Positions 45,412 to 54,140 of a stretch of DNA of 64,000 nt are shown piece by piece. Every line of letters starts with the position of its first letter. Position 1 is the stretch's first letter. Origin of the DNA: Cereibacter sphaeroides (GTDB lineage: Bacteria; Pseudomonadota; Alphaproteobacteria; Rhodobacterales; Rhodobacteraceae); contig QFQS01000003.1 in the NCBI GenBank assembly GCA_003243455.1, positions 1 through 64,000 of the forward strand, read 5' to 3'. The position numbers and the translations under genes are program-made. The notes beneath the pieces are model-generated. The model saw only the letters and a program-made list of their open reading frames with translations. It searched no databases and had not been told where the DNA came from.

Positions 45412-47448
45412 ATGCACGCCGACCCGCTGTTGCAGCCGTATCGCCTGAAACACCTGACGCTGCGCAATCGCGTGATGTCGACCTCGCATGAACCGGCCTA
45501 TTCCGAAGGCGGAATGCCCAAGGCGCGCTACCGTCGCTACCATGCGGAAAAGGCACGCGGCGGCATCGCGCTGACCATGACCGCCGGGTCGGCGGTGGTC
45601 AGCCGCGACAGCCCGCAGGCCTTCGGCAACCTGCATGCCTGGGATGACGCCATCGTGCCCTGGCTGGCGGAACTTGCCGACGAATGTCACGAGCTTGGCT
45701 CGGCGGTGATGATCCAGCTGACCCATCTTGGCCGCCGCACGGGGTGGAACAAGGGCGACTGGTTGCCGGTGCTGGCCCCGTCATCGGTGCGCGAACCCGC
45801 CCACCGCGCCTTTCCGAAGGTCGCGGAGGAATGGGATCTGGAACGCATCATCGCCGACTATGCCAGCGCGGCGCAACGGATGCAGGCCGCAGGCCTCGAC
45901 GGTCTGGAGTTCGAGGCCTATGGCCACCTGATGGACGGCTTCTGGTCCCCGGCGACCAACAAGCGCGACGATGAATACGGCGGCTCGCTGGACAACCGCC
46001 TGCGCTTCACATGGCGCGTGCTGGACGCCGTCCGCGCCGCCACGGGCCCCGATTTCTTGGTTGGCCTGCGCATGGTCGCGGATGAGGATTGGGACAAGGG
46101 CCTGACCAAGGCCGAAGGGGTGGAGATCGCACAGCGTCTGGCCTCCAGCGGCAAGGTCGATTTCCTGAACCTGATCCGTGGCCATATCGACAGCGACGCC
46201 GCGCTGACCACGGTGATCCCGATCCAGGGAATGCGTTCCGCCCCCCACCTCGACTTCGCCGGGGAGGTCCGCGCTGCGACCGGATTCCCCGTCTTCCACG
46301 CCGCGCGCATCCCCGATGTGGCGACCGCCCGCCACGCCATCGCGGCAGGCAAGCTCGACATGGTCGGCATGACCCGCGCCCATATCGCCGATCCCCATAT
46401 CGTCAACCGGGTGATCGCGGGGGAAGAGGACCGCATCCGTCCCTGCGTCGGCGCCACCTATTGCCTCGACCGGATCTATGAGGGTGGCGAGGCGCTATGC
46501 ATCCACAACGCCGCGACGGGGCGAGAGGACCGGATGCCCCACGTCATCCCCCGCGCCGAAGCTTCGCGCCGGGTGGTGATCGTTGGCGCCGGCCCTGCGG
46601 GATTGGAAGCCGCGCGCGTCGCTGCGGAGCGTGGGCACAAAGCGACGGTGTTCGAGGCATCGGATCGTGCTGGCGGCCAGATCAACCTCCTTGCCGCAAA
46701 CCCCCGGCGAAAAGAGATGATTGGCATCGTCGACTGGCGGCTGCAGGAACTGGCGCGTCTTGGCGTCGAGATTCGCTACAACGTCTTTGCCGAAGCCTCG
46801 GACGTTCTGGCCGAGAAGCCAGACGTGGTGATCATTGCGACCGGCGGCCTGCCGCAACCGCCAGACATCGCCGGGGCCGAGCTGACCGTCTCAAGCTGGG
46901 ACATCCTCTCGGGTGCCGTGAAACCTGCCGACAGGGTGCTCGTCTACGACGACAACGGCGCCCACCCGGCGATGAGCGCCGCCGAGGTGATGGGTCGCGC
47001 CGGAACCCATGTCGAGCTTATCAGCCCGGAACGCTTCTTCGCGCCCGAGATGGGGGGCATGAACCACGTCCCCTACATGAAGGCCTTTCAGGAAACCGGC
47101 GTGCGCGTGACCATAAACACCCGCGTCACCGCCGTTCGGCGCGACGGCAACGCCCTGATCGCCACGCTGGGGTCGGACTATGCGCCGGGCTGGAGCGAAG
47201 AGCGCAAGGTCGATCAGTTGGTTGTCGAGCATGGCACCGCGCCGCTGGACGACATCTATTACGAGCTGAAACTGCAAAGCCGCAACCTTGGCGCGGTGGA
47301 CTACAAGGCGCTTGTGGCCGAGGGCGAGCTTTTCCCGGTGACGAACCCCGACGGCGCCTTTACCCTGTATCGCATCGGCGATGCCGTCGCCTCCCGGAAC
47401 ATTCACGCCGGTATCTACGACGCCCTGCGCTACGGCATCCGCTGGTAG
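45412..47448 (+). CDS. OYE-type NADH:flavin oxidoreductase/N-methyl demethylase-like flavoprotein
   Basis: 678 aa. The N-terminal Old-Yellow-Enzyme TIM barrel (LTLRNRVMSTSHEPAYSEGG; FWSPATNKRDDEYGGSL), Fe-S region and C-terminal FAD/NAD domain (RRVVIVGAGPAGLEAARVAA) are those of the trimethylamine dehydrogenase/2,4-dienoyl-CoA reductase family. The cluster reads C-x5-C-x11-C (PCVGATYC...LCIHN) instead of C-x2-C-x3-C-x11-C, so one cysteine is missing. This variant fits, from memory, the DgcA/N-methylproline demethylase subgroup. Substrate is probably a methylated amine or amino acid (inference). Confidence 0.85.
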   Translation: MHADPLLQPYRLKHLTLRNRVMSTSHEPAYSEGGMPKARYRRYHAEKARGGIALTMTAGSAVVSRDSPQAFGNLHAWDDAIVPWLAELADECHELGSAVMIQLTHLGRRTGWNKGDWLPVLAPSSVREPAHRAFPKVAEEWDLERIIADYASAAQRMQAAGLDGLEFEAYGHLMDGFWSPATNKRDDEYGGSLDNRLRFTWRVLDAVRAATGPDFLVGLRMVADEDWDKGLTKAEGVEIAQRLASSGKVDFLNLIRGHIDSDAALTTVIPIQGMRSAPHLDFAGEVRAATGFPVFHAARIPDVATARHAIAAGKLDMVGMTRAHIADPHIVNRVIAGEEDRIRPCVGATYCLDRIYEGGEALCIHNAATGREDRMPHVIPRAEASRRVVIVGAGPAGLEAARVAAERGHKATVFEASDRAGGQINLLAANPRRKEMIGIVDWRLQELARLGVEIRYNVFAEASDVLAEKPDVVIIATGGLPQPPDIAGAELTVSSWDILSGAVKPADRVLVYDDNGAHPAMSAAEVMGRAGTHVELISPERFFAPEMGGMNHVPYMKAFQETGVRVTINTRVTAVRRDGNALIATLGSDYAPGWSEERKVDQLVVEHGTAPLDDIYYELKLQSRNLGAVDYKALVAEGELFPVTNPDGAFTLYRIGDAVASRNIHAGIYDALRYGIRW

Positions 47449-47477
47449 GTTGACTCCTGCGGCGCATCCGGCCAATA

Positions 47478-47495
47478 GTTAGCTCTTGTGCTAAC
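47478..47495 (+). promoter_or_regulatory. Small inverted repeat before the YceI gene
   Basis: GTTAGC-TCTTGT-GCTAAC, a perfect 6-bp dyad 16 nt before ATG 47511. Its position over the translation-start region fits an operator or an RNA hairpin. No T-run. Confidence 0.4.
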
Positions 47496-47510
47496 AATGG
47501 AGCTTCCCGG

Positions 47511-48140
47511 ATGCGTCCGCTTGTCCTTGCGTTGCTGCTCGCCGCTACTCCCGTATTCGCCCAGGAAGATCTGTCGGGTGAACCCGCCCCCGCAGGCGCC
47601 TATCAACTCGACCCCGCCCATGCGCGGCTTCTGTTCCGCGTGAACCATGTGGGCTTTTCCCACTACACCGCGCTTATCAACAAATTCGACGCAAAGCTGA
47701 ACTTCGACCCGGAAAACCCCGAAGCGATGAGCGTGACCGCCACCGCCGACCCGGCCTCGGTCGAGACGCACTATCCGGACGCCAGTTTCGACTTCAACGC
47801 CTTCATCGAAGGCCCGGATTTCCTGGATGCGGCGAAATTCCCCGAGGCGAAGTTCGTCTCGACCTCGGTCAAGCTGACCGGAGAAAAGACCGCCGACGTG
47901 ACCGGCGATCTGACGCTGCATGGCGTGACGCATCCGATAACCTTCGCCGTCACCTTCAACGGCGGCTATGGCGGCCACCCGCTTGATGTCGGTGCGCGTA
48001 TCGGCTTTTCGGCCACGACGACCTTCAACCGCACGGATTTCGGCATATCCTTCGGCCTGCCGCCCGAAGGCACCACGATGGGCGTCTTTGACGCCGTCGA
48101 CCTGATCCTGGAGGCCGAATTCGTAAAGCCGCGCGAATAG
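47511..48140 (+). CDS. YceI family periplasmic protein
   Basis: 209 aa. Signal peptide MRPLVLALLLAATPVFAQED. The lipocalin-like YceI domain has YQLDPAHARLLFRVNHVGFS, FDFNAFIEGPDFLDAAKFPE and TGDLTLHGVTHPITFAVTFN. Family members bind isoprenoid-like lipids in the periplasm. The stop TAG is immediately followed by the reverse stop of tesA (TAGCTA). Confidence 0.92.
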   Translation: MRPLVLALLLAATPVFAQEDLSGEPAPAGAYQLDPAHARLLFRVNHVGFSHYTALINKFDAKLNFDPENPEAMSVTATADPASVETHYPDASFDFNAFIEGPDFLDAAKFPEAKFVSTSVKLTGEKTADVTGDLTLHGVTHPITFAVTFNGGYGGHPLDVGARIGFSATTTFNRTDFGISFGLPPEGTTMGVFDAVDLILEAEFVKPRE

Positions 48141-48824
48141 CTAGGGCTGCACCCGGTCCAGCAGTTCCAGCACCGATGGCCCAAGACCATCCACGATCAT
48201 CCCGACGCCCTTGGCGTTGGGGTGCAACCCGTCACTTTGAAAGTATGGGGCGACGGTGGCCGCGTCGGCACCGCCCGCCACGAGTGGGTAAAAGAGGTTG
48301 GGGTAGAGCACCGCTTTGTATTTCTCGGCGAGGTCAGGATAGATCGCGTCGAACTGTGTCTTGTAGTCCTCGCCATAGTTGCGAACCGTCGCGATGCCGA
48401 CCACCAGCACCGGCAGCCCTTTCGCCTCCGCCTTCGCCAGTATCGCGTCGAGGTTTGCCTTCGCCTGCCCGGGGTCCAGTCCTCGCAGCATGTCGTTCGC
48501 GCCAAGCTCCACGATCAGCGCATCCGTCTCCGGCACCAGCGACCAGTCCACCCGCGCCAGCCCGCCCGCCGTTGTGTCGCCCGACACGCCCGCATTCACG
48601 ATCTGCACATCGCGGCCCTGCTTTTTCAGCCAGTCCTGCAATTGCGGCACCAGACCGCGCTCTACGGGCAGCCCGTATCCGGCGGTCAGGCTGTCGCCCA
48701 GTGCCACAACCGTCACCGGCTCGGCCAATGCCGCAGATGCAAAAACTCCGGGTGACAAGAGGTTGCAGACCGCCATCGCAGCGCCATATGCCATAAGGCG
48801 CAGCGGACGAAGGACAGCATTCAT
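48141..48824 (-). CDS. tesA: Arylesterase/thioesterase I (SGNH hydrolase)
   Basis: 227 aa from ATG 48824. Signal peptide of about 35 residues ending ALAEP; block I GDSL at Ser45 (ALGDSLTAGYG), block II GVSGDTT, block III GANDMLRG, block V DGLHPN. A periplasmic lysophospholipase/arylesterase of the TesA type. Its start codon overlaps that of ybbA on the other strand (CATG), the same divergent pairing seen in E. coli tesA-ybbA. Confidence 0.92.
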   Translation of the reverse strand: MNAVLRPLRLMAYGAAMAVCNLLSPGVFASAALAEPVTVVALGDSLTAGYGLPVERGLVPQLQDWLKKQGRDVQIVNAGVSGDTTAGGLARVDWSLVPETDALIVELGANDMLRGLDPGQAKANLDAILAKAEAKGLPVLVVGIATVRNYGEDYKTQFDAIYPDLAEKYKAVLYPNLFYPLVAGGADAATVAPYFQSDGLHPNAKGVGMIVDGLGPSVLELLDRVQP

Positions 48825-49512
48825 GACCGATTCCATCCTGTCACTTCGCGATGCGCGCCTGACGCTCGACGGCAATGCAGGCCCGGTCGAGATCCTGCGC
48901 GGCATCACGCTGGATGTGAAACGGGGCGAGACGCTGGGGCTGGTCGGGCCTTCGGGATCGGGCAAGTCGTCGCTCCTGATGCTGATGGGCGGGCTGGAAC
49001 AGGCCACCGGCGGCCAGATCCATGCGCTGGGTCAGGATCTGGGCGCGATGAACGAGGATCAGCTCGCACGGTTTCGCAGGGGGAATATGGGGGTGGTTTT
49101 CCAATCCTTCCACCTGATTGCGACGATGACCGCTTTGGAGAATGTGGCCGTCCCGCTGGAACTCGCTGGAGTAACCGACGCTTTCGCCCGCGCCGAGGCC
49201 GAACTTCAGGCAGTCGGGCTGGCCGCGCGGATCGGCCACTACCCCTCGCAGCTTTCCGGTGGCGAACAGCAGCGCGTCGCACTTGCCCGCGCCGCAGCGC
49301 CCCGCCCGGCGATCCTGCTGGCGGATGAACCCACCGGCAATCTCGACGGTGCGAATGGCGCGGCGATCATGGACATGCTGTTCGGCCTGCGCGACCGCCA
49401 CGGCGCGACGCTGGTGCTTGTCACCCACGCCCCCGAACTCGCCGCCCGCTGCGACCGCGTGGTACGCCTTGGAGACGGCCGGATTATGGGTGAGGAGCGG
49501 AGAGCGGCATGA
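48823..49512 (+). CDS. ybbA: ABC transporter ATP-binding protein (YbbA/LolD-like)
   Basis: 229 aa. Walker [10 protein letters not shown] (residues 42-50), signature LSGGEQQRVALARA, Walker B ILLADEPTGNLDG. MacB/LolD-type ATPase that pairs with the FtsX-type permease encoded next (4-nt overlap). The YbbAP partner of tesA in many proteobacteria; transported substrate unknown. Confidence 0.92.
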   Translation: MTDSILSLRDARLTLDGNAGPVEILRGITLDVKRGETLGLVGPSGSGKSSLLMLMGGLEQATGGQIHALGQDLGAMNEDQLARFRRGNMGVVFQSFHLIATMTALENVAVPLELAGVTDAFARAEAELQAVGLAARIGHYPSQLSGGEQQRVALARAAAPRPAILLADEPTGNLDGANGAAIMDMLFGLRDRHGATLVLVTHAPELAARCDRVVRLGDGRIMGEERRAA

Positions 49513-52040
49513 GCTTGCGCATCGCCGCCCGCATCGCCACGCGGGAACTGCGCGGCGGCCTGCGTGGCTTTCGCATCTTCCTGGCCTGCCTGACGCTGGG
49601 CGTCGCCGCCATCGCCGCCGTGGGCCTTGTCCGCGCCGCCATCGAGCGTGGGCTGCAGGATCAGGGCGCGGTCATCCTTGGCGGCGATGCTGCGATGAAC
49701 TTCACCTACCGCTTCGCTAGCGCTGTCGAACGATCGTTCATGAACGAAACCGCTACGCGTGTTTCCGAGATCGTCGACTTCCGCTCCATGGCGGTCGTGG
49801 GCGAAGGCGATGCTGCTGAGCGTGCTCTGGTGCAGGTCAAGGGTGTCGACGATGCCTATCCCCTGACCGGAGACGTCATCACCGACCCACCCCTTCCCAT
49901 CGCCCAAGCGCTTGCCACTGAAAACGGCCTGCCTGGCGCATTGGTCGACAAGGTGCTGGTGGACCGCCTCGGCCTTTCCTCCGGTGACCGCTTCCGCCTC
50001 GGCACCCAGGAATACCGCCTCTCTGCAACCCTCACACGCGAACCGGACTCCTCTACCGCAGGCCTCTCGCTCGGCCCACGGATCATCGTCGCTACGCCAT
50101 CGCTGGCAGGATCCGGCCTGATCGAACCCGGCACCCTGTTCGAAACCGACTATCGCATGCTGCTTCCCCCCGGCACCGACCTGAGCGCCGTCCAGACGCA
50201 GGCCGAAACCGCGTTCCGCGACAGCGGCATGCGTTGGTCCGACCGCCGCCGCGCCGCGCCGGGCGTCGAGCGGTTTGTCGAGCGTATCGGCTCCTTCCTC
50301 GTCCTCGTCGGCCTCGCAGGCCTCGCCGTCGGCGGTGTCGGCGTCGCCGCCGCCGTCCGCGCCTATCTGGAACGCAAGGTCACCACCATCGCGACGCTGA
50401 AGACCCTTGGGGCCGAAGGGCGCACCATCTTCCAAGCCTACCTCCTCCAGATCGGCGTGCTGACAATCGTCGGCGTGGTCGCTGGCCTGATCCTCGGCAT
50501 CGCCGCCATCCTCTCCCTCTCCGGCCTAATCTCCGCACGGCTCCCTTTCCCGGCCGTCTTCGCCCCCTATCCCCTGCCGCTGATAGAGGCTGCGCTCTAC
50601 GGCACCCTCACCGCCCTGATCTTCGCCCTCTGGCCTCTCGCCCTTACCGAAAAGGTCCGTGCGGCGGCGCTTTATCGCGGCGACGAAACCGGCACCGGCT
50701 GGCCGCGCCTACCGCATATCCTCGCGCTCCTCGCCCTCGCCGCAATCCTCATCGGTTCCGCCCTCTGGCTCTCCGGCGTCTGGGAACTGGCGCTTGGCGC
50801 CATCGGGGGCGTCATCGCTGCGCTCATCACCCTTGCCACCGCTGCCTGGGCCGTGCGCCGTGCCGCCCGCCGCGCATCCCGCGCCCATTGGGCGCGCGGG
50901 ATGCCCGCGCTCAGGCTCGCCCTCGCCTCGGTCGGCGGGCCGGGGCATGAGGCGACATCGGTCGTCCTCTCCCTCGGCCTCGGTCTCTCCGTCCTCGCCG
51001 CCGTCGGCCAGATCGACAGCAATCTTCGCAGCGCCATCGACCGCGACCTGCCCGAGCGGGCGCCGGCCTATTTCTTCATCGACATCCAGAACGACCAGAT
51101 CGACGGCTTTCGCCAGCGCCTCGCCGACAACCCCGCCGTCTCGAAGGTCGAGGATGCCCCGATGCTGCGCGGCGTCATCACCCAGATCAACGGCCGCCCG
51201 GCGCGAGAGGTCGCGGGCGAACACTGGGTCGTGCGCGGCGACCGCGGCGTGACCTATTCCGACCAGCCGCCCGAAGGCACCACCGTGACGGCAGGCAAAT
51301 GGTGGCAAAAGGACTATCAGGGCCCGCCCCAGATTTCCTTCTCGGCCGAGGAAGCCGCCGAGATCGGCCTGAAACTCGGTGACCACATGACGGTCAACAT
51401 CCTTGGCCGCGATATCGAGGCCGAGATCACCAGCTTCCGACAGGTCGATTTCTCCACCGGCGGTATCGGCTTCGTCATGGCCATGAACCCCGGCGCGCTG
51501 GCGGGCGCGCCGCACACCTTCATCGCCACCGTCTACGCAGAACCGCAGGCAGAGGCGCCGATCCTGCGCGACCTCGCCACCGCCTATCCCAACATCACCG
51601 CGATCCGCGTCCGCGACGTGGTCGACCGCGTGACCGAGGCTTTGGGTGCCATCGCACAGGCCACCGCATGGGCTGCCGCCGCCACGCTGCTGACCGGCTT
51701 CGTCGTCCTGATCGGCGCGGCAGCGGCAGGCGAAAACGCCCGCATCTATGAGGCGGCGGTGCTGAAAACCCTCGGCGCCACCCGCGCCCGCATCCTGCTC
51801 AGCTTCACGCTCCGCTCGGTTCTGCTCGGCGCCGCCGCAGGCATGGTTGCCGTCATCGCGGGCGGCATCGCCGGATGGGCGGTGATGACCTTTGTCATGG
51901 ACGCGACCTATGCTTTCGAGCCGTGGTCGGCTCTCGCGATTGTCGGCGGTGGCATCCTGGCCACCCTTGTCGCCGGTCTTATCTTCGCGTGGCGCCCGCT
52001 GGCCGCGCGCCCGGCACAGGTGCTGCGCGCGCAGGAATAG
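49509..52040 (+). CDS. ybbP: FtsX-family ABC permease (YbbP-like)
   Basis: 843 aa with about ten transmembrane helices in the arrangement 1+3 / linker / 2+4 typical of YbbP. FtsX-like domains are visible around residues 255-390 (LVLVGLAGLAVGGVGVAAAV; KVTTIATLKTLGAEGRTIFQ) and at the C-terminus (NARIYEAAVLKTLGATRARI). Periplasmic stretches lie between. Works with YbbA; probably membrane-lipid or envelope stress related. Confidence 0.9.
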   Translation: MSLRIAARIATRELRGGLRGFRIFLACLTLGVAAIAAVGLVRAAIERGLQDQGAVILGGDAAMNFTYRFASAVERSFMNETATRVSEIVDFRSMAVVGEGDAAERALVQVKGVDDAYPLTGDVITDPPLPIAQALATENGLPGALVDKVLVDRLGLSSGDRFRLGTQEYRLSATLTREPDSSTAGLSLGPRIIVATPSLAGSGLIEPGTLFETDYRMLLPPGTDLSAVQTQAETAFRDSGMRWSDRRRAAPGVERFVERIGSFLVLVGLAGLAVGGVGVAAAVRAYLERKVTTIATLKTLGAEGRTIFQAYLLQIGVLTIVGVVAGLILGIAAILSLSGLISARLPFPAVFAPYPLPLIEAALYGTLTALIFALWPLALTEKVRAAALYRGDETGTGWPRLPHILALLALAAILIGSALWLSGVWELALGAIGGVIAALITLATAAWAVRRAARRASRAHWARGMPALRLALASVGGPGHEATSVVLSLGLGLSVLAAVGQIDSNLRSAIDRDLPERAPAYFFIDIQNDQIDGFRQRLADNPAVSKVEDAPMLRGVITQINGRPAREVAGEHWVVRGDRGVTYSDQPPEGTTVTAGKWWQKDYQGPPQISFSAEEAAEIGLKLGDHMTVNILGRDIEAEITSFRQVDFSTGGIGFVMAMNPGALAGAPHTFIATVYAEPQAEAPILRDLATAYPNITAIRVRDVVDRVTEALGAIAQATAWAAAATLLTGFVVLIGAAAAGENARIYEAAVLKTLGATRARILLSFTLRSVLLGAAAGMVAVIAGGIAGWAVMTFVMDATYAFEPWSALAIVGGGILATLVAGLIFAWRPLAARPAQVLRAQE

Positions 52041-52084
52041 CGCGCGCTCTACACAAGCCCCCCGCGACCCCCTAGATTGGTCGG

Positions 52085-53398
52085 ATGGCCGATCTTTTCG
52101 ACACCACTCCAGCCCACCCCGCCGCCGAGGCCCCGCGCCCCCTGGCCGACCGGCTGCGACCAAAGTCGCTGTCCGAGGTGATCGGGCAGGAAAAGGTGCT
52201 GTCGTCCGAGGGCCCTTTGGGCGCGATGCTGACTGCTGGCAGTCTGTCCTCGCTGATCCTCTGGGGTCCGCCCGGCGTCGGTAAGACCACCATCGCGCGG
52301 CTTCTGGCGGATGAGACCGACCTTGCCTTCGTTCAGATCAGCGCGATCTTCACCGGCGTGCCGGACCTGCGGAAGGTTTTCGAGCAGGCGAAGATCCGTC
52401 GCCAGAACGGGCAGGGGACGCTGCTCTTCGTCGATGAGATCCATCGTTTCAACAAGGCGCAGCAGGACGGCTTCCTGCCGCATATGGAGGATGGGACGAT
52501 CCTTCTCGTTGGTGCGACCACCGAGAACCCTTCCTTTGAGCTGAACGCCGCTCTTCTTAGCCGGTCGCAGGTCATCGTCCTTGACCGCCTGACGCTGGCC
52601 GATCTGGAGCGCATGGCGCAGCGTGCCGAGCGCGAACTGGGCCGCGCGTTACCCCTGACCGGCGAGGCGCGCGAGTCGCTGCTGGAAATGGCAGACGGCG
52701 ACGGGCGCGCGCTGCTGAACCTGATCGAACAGGTGGCCGCCTGGGCCGTCGCGAAGCCGCTCGACCGTGACGCCCTGTCGCAACGCCTGATGCGCCGCGC
52801 CGCGAAATACGACAAGTCGGGCGAGGAACATTACAACCTCATATCCGCCCTCCATAAATCCGTGCGAGGCTCCGACCCGGACGCGGCGCTTTACTGGTTC
52901 TGCCGGATGCTGGAAGGCGGCGAAGACCCTCGCTTCCTCGCCCGCCGCATCACCCGCATGGCGGTCGAGGACATAGGCCTCGCCGATCCACAGGCCCAGT
53001 CGCTGTGCCTGCAAGGGTGGGAGACCTATGAGCGGTTAGGCTCGCCCGAAGGCGAACTGGCACTGGCGCAGGCGGTGATCTACCTCGCCCTCGCGCCCAA
53101 GTCGAACGCTGGCTACATGGCCTATAACACCGCCCGCCGCGCCGCGCGCGAGACGGGGTCGGAACCGCCGCCCATGCACATCCGCAACGCGCCGACCCGA
53201 CTGATGAAGGACATCGGCTATGGTGCGGGCTATGCCTATGATCACGATGCTGAGGACGCTTTCTCCGGTCAGGATTACTTTCCCGAGGGCATGAAGCGCC
53301 CGGTCTGGTATCAGCCCCCCGAGCGCGGGTTTGAGCGGGAACTGAATAAGCGGATCGAGTATTTTGCCAAGCTGCGCGGCAAGCGGCAGGGCAAGTAG
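52085..53398 (+). CDS. rarA: Replication-associated recombination protein A (MgsA/RarA)
   Basis: 437 aa. AAA+ ATPase with Walker A GPPGVGKTT (61-69), Walker B LLFVDEIHRFNKAQQD, sensor GATTENPSFELN, and the RarA C-terminal domain (KSVRGSDPDAALYWFCRMLE, then PEGMKRPVWYQP). Acts at stalled replication forks. Confidence 0.95.
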   Translation: MADLFDTTPAHPAAEAPRPLADRLRPKSLSEVIGQEKVLSSEGPLGAMLTAGSLSSLILWGPPGVGKTTIARLLADETDLAFVQISAIFTGVPDLRKVFEQAKIRRQNGQGTLLFVDEIHRFNKAQQDGFLPHMEDGTILLVGATTENPSFELNAALLSRSQVIVLDRLTLADLERMAQRAERELGRALPLTGEARESLLEMADGDGRALLNLIEQVAAWAVAKPLDRDALSQRLMRRAAKYDKSGEEHYNLISALHKSVRGSDPDAALYWFCRMLEGGEDPRFLARRITRMAVEDIGLADPQAQSLCLQGWETYERLGSPEGELALAQAVIYLALAPKSNAGYMAYNTARRAARETGSEPPPMHIRNAPTRLMKDIGYGAGYAYDHDAEDAFSGQDYFPEGMKRPVWYQPPERGFERELNKRIEYFAKLRGKRQGK

Positions 53399-53762
53399 CC
53401 GGGCCAATACCCAAGGAACCCTGTAATTGGCGAAGGCCATCGCCTTCGCCATTCGGCTCAGATCGGGTTGCAGGCGGCCGGTGGCCCAAAGCCACCGGCC
53501 AGCGCCCGCCCCGCCCATGGCGGGTGCTTCGCACCCGCCGGGGCAGGCTCTGGCCTTTCGTGGTATCTTGGCGCGGATGGTCCTGAGGCTGGCGTGGTTC
53601 TGCGGGTGGGGAAACGCGGATCGCGTTTCTGGTCCCGCCCGGCCGACAGTCCGGTCGTTTGCACGGGTTTTCTTTAGCAGGCTTGCTGTGCGCCTCCCGC
53701 CGAAAGGCAGCAGATCCCCCGCTACGGTTGACAATCCCGCCCCTCCGCCCCATGGAAACCCC
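53399..53762 (+). other. 364-nt intergenic region with three GC-rich hairpins
   Basis: Between rarA and crcB. Perfect stems: GGCGAAGGC-CATC-GCCTTCGCC (53429-53450), GGCCGGTGGC-CCAAA-GCCACCGGCC (53476-53500) and GGCGGGTGC-TTC-GCACCCGCC (53519-53539). No U-runs, no recognisable gene, and no match to the fluoride-riboswitch consensus. It may hold the rarA 3' end and a structured leader of crcB. Confidence 0.6.
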
Positions 53763-54140
53763 ATGTTCGGAACACTCGCACAGGTCGCCATCGGCGGGGC
53801 CATCGGCTCGTCGGCCCGCTATCTTACCAATGTCGCGGTCATGCGCGGCATGGGGCCGGGGTTCCCATGGGCCACGCTGATCGTCAACGTCGCGGGTTCC
53901 TTCCTGATGGGGGCGCTTGTCGTCTTGCTGGCCCAGAAATCGGCGAACCACTACGCGCCCTTCCTGATGACCGGCATACTTGGCGGCTTCACAACCTTTT
54001 CGGCCTTCTCGCTGGACGCCGTCAGCCTTTGGGAACGCGGCGCGACCACACAGGCCGTGGCCTATGTCGCGGGATCGGTCGTGATTTCGCTCATCGCACT
54101 CATCGCCGGCATGGCGGTTGTCCGGGGGATATTCGCATGA
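53763..54140 (+). CDS. crcB: Fluoride ion channel CrcB/Fluc
   Basis: 125 aa, four transmembrane helices. Diagnostic GGAIGSSARY, WATLIVNVAGSFLMG and GGFTTFSAFSLD. Dual-topology dimer that exports fluoride. ATG 53763 has a GGAAA 6 nt upstream; a longer frame to 53427 crosses the hairpin region and has no homology. The stop overlaps the next ATG (ATGA). Confidence 0.93.
   Translation: MFGTLAQVAIGGAIGSSARYLTNVAVMRGMGPGFPWATLIVNVAGSFLMGALVVLLAQKSANHYAPFLMTGILGGFTTFSAFSLDAVSLWERGATTQAVAYVAGSVVISLIALIAGMAVVRGIFA

Noticed and set aside
53399..53762. Fluoride riboswitch before crcB
   Set aside because: I looked for the conserved GGCGATGG...CCTGATGA-type core and did not find it; only simple hairpins are present.
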